Of a stretch of 22,737 nucleotides of DNA, positions 21,626-22,737 are shown in pieces. This DNA is from JAFNAG01 sp964353465. Its GTDB lineage: Bacteria; Acidobacteriota; UBA6911. Below the pieces are notes generated by a model. It was not told the origin of the DNA and ran no database searches. It saw only the letters and a list, made by a program, of their open reading frames with translations. Position 1 is the first letter of the stretch, and the number at the start of each line of letters is the position of its first letter. A program made the translations under genes and the position numbers. Location of the stretch: assembly GCA_964353465.1 (NCBI GenBank), contig CAYGWQ010000052.1, forward strand, positions 1 through 22,737, in the 5' to 3' direction.

Positions 21626-22684
21626 TTGTCGATCCTTGATCAGATGGATCACTGGGAAGCGGCTGATCCGCAATCGATGAGACGCCTCATGCAGTCTCTG
21701 CCGGCGCAGGTGACAGCAGCCATGGAGGCAGGGCGGAAGCTTGTATTGCCTGTGCCGCCTCGTGTTGCGCATGTGGTGATCAGCGGCATGGGAGGTTCGG
21801 CGGCGGGGGGAGATGTGGTCCGTGCGGCTGCTTCGGGCGTGCTGCGCGTGCCTTTGCTGGTCTGCCGCGACTATCGTTTGCCGGGATTCCTGGATTCGTC
21901 AACGCTCGTGTTTGCCAGCAGCTATTCCGGGAATACGGAGGAGACTCTTGCTGCTTACGAGCAGGCACGAGCGGCGGGTGCTTCCATCGTTTGTCTGACG
22001 TCCGGCGGCAGACTGGCATCGCTGGCCGCCGCGCACCGATATCCGGTGATACCGTTGGCGCCGGGATTGCCGCCGAGGGCTGCCCTCGGCTACTCTGCAG
22101 TGCTGCTGCTCAGCGCTCTGGCCGCCATGGAACTGGTGCCTGACATGACGGGACCGTTGCGCGAGACGGCGGGACTGCTAACCCAGTTGGCGGCCCAATA
22201 TTGCCCCGAGACGCCGGAAACCAATAATCAGGCCAAGCGCATCGCCCGGACTCTGCACGGCCGGCTGGTTGCCGTGTATGCCTCCAGCGCCAACCTTGAG
22301 CCTGCTGCCGTGCGCTGGCGCGGACAGATCGAGGAGAACGCAAAGAACCTCGCCTTTCATCATCTCATTCCCGAAATGAACCACAATGAAGTGGTGGGAT
22401 GGGAGCTTCCCGCCCACCTGCTCGCGCAGATCGGAGTTGTGTTCCTTCGAGACTCAGGGGATCACCCTCAGGTGCAGCGCCGCTTCGGTCTGACTGCGGA
22501 GCTTGTGGCGCGCAAGACAGGAGTTTTGCACGAAGTGTGGAGCGAGGGCGAGTCGCTTCTTGCGAGGATATTTTCGATAATCTGCCTGGGCGATTTTGTC
22601 AGCCTCTATCTGGCTTGTTTGAACTCGGTGGATCCTACACCGGTGCCGGTTATTGAGACTTTAAAAGAGAGGCTGGGAGCTTAG
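21626..22684 (+). CDS. Bifunctional phosphoglucose/phosphomannose isomerase (SIS family)
   Basis: 352 residues with two SIS-type halves. Visible: GMGGSAAGGD (54-63, phosphate loop), SYSGNTEET (99-107, second sugar-phosphate loop), PPRAALGYS (149-157), RWRGQIEEN (230-238) and PEMNHNEVVGW (249-259). Glu237 and His253, sixteen residues apart, match the catalytic Glu/His pair of archaeal PGI/PMI enzymes. It interconverts glucose-6-P or mannose-6-P with fructose-6-P in the cytoplasm, feeding glycolysis or GDP-mannose and polysaccharide synthesis. I chose TTG 21626 because MSILD... matches the family's usual N-terminus and GAGG (21618-21621) lies four bases upstream; the next start, ATG 21644, lacks a ribosome binding site. 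It is coupled to the regulator gene. Confidence 0.93.
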   Translation: MSILDQMDHWEAADPQSMRRLMQSLPAQVTAAMEAGRKLVLPVPPRVAHVVISGMGGSAAGGDVVRAAASGVLRVPLLVCRDYRLPGFLDSSTLVFASSYSGNTEETLAAYEQARAAGASIVCLTSGGRLASLAAAHRYPVIPLAPGLPPRAALGYSAVLLLSALAAMELVPDMTGPLRETAGLLTQLAAQYCPETPETNNQAKRIARTLHGRLVAVYASSANLEPAAVRWRGQIEENAKNLAFHHLIPEMNHNEVVGWELPAHLLAQIGVVFLRDSGDHPQVQRRFGLTAELVARKTGVLHEVWSEGESLLARIFSIICLGDFVSLYLACLNSVDPTPVPVIETLKERLGA

Positions 22685-22693
22685 GGCCTGTCA

Positions 22694-22737
22694 ATGAATA
22701 ACGTTTACACTTTGCTGCTGGCCCCCAGGCCCGCTGG
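22694..22737 (+). CDS. Possible start of another gene, cut by the window edge
   Basis: ATG nine bases after the isomerase stop, reading MNNVYTLLLAPRPAG to the end. The first residues resemble the beta strand that opens a nucleotidyltransferase, but the expected GG motif does not follow. Too short to identify. Confidence 0.25.
   Translation, partial: MNNVYTLLLAPRPA

Overview
The window reads as a piece of a Gram-negative chromosome, probably Acidobacteriota. I infer this from the mix of families, not from a marker gene: an outer-membrane OmpA protein with Ig-like domains, large secreted beta-rich proteins, a HAMP/SpoIIE-type phosphatase, an excisionase-HTH/receiver regulator, a bifunctional phosphoglucose/phosphomannose isomerase, and short GC-rich hairpin repeats. 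Coding density is high, base composition is moderately GC-rich, and no rRNA, tRNA or CRISPR array was seen.

Left part (1-6650). On the minus strand lie a zinc-ribbon protein (cut by the window edge) and, upstream of it, an SPFH/GYF_2 protein in the same operon. A 269-bp inverted-repeat element (1374-1642) follows, with 19-bp perfect terminal inverted repeats, a 5-bp flanking direct repeat and several internal hairpins. Next, still on minus, are a membrane-anchored MutS domain V ATPase and a siroheme-pathway dehydrogenase. An RRM RNA-binding protein (plus strand) converges on a group II PLP-dependent decarboxylase (minus strand).

Middle (6651-15648). A hicB-hicA toxin-antitoxin pair is followed by a large secreted HExxH protein carrying four tandem ~105-residue beta modules. 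It is divergent from an OmpA-family protein (beta-barrel, three Ig-like domains, peptidoglycan-binding domain) that has a near-consensus promoter and a hairpin/T-run leader. A secreted Asp-box beta-propeller follows.

Right part (15649-22737). A secreted, fused two-unit M16 peptidase homologue has lost the zinc-binding His residues in both halves. It is followed by a membrane PP2C/SpoIIE phosphatase with a HAMP domain, then an HTH-receiver regulator whose stop codon is one base from the TTG start of the isomerase gene.

The coherent theme is the cell envelope: four consecutive exported proteins (7704-18615), then envelope-linked signalling and sugar-phosphate metabolism. The observations most worth following are the structured inverted-repeat element, the double M16 pseudopeptidase, and the HExxH protein with its four repeated modules.
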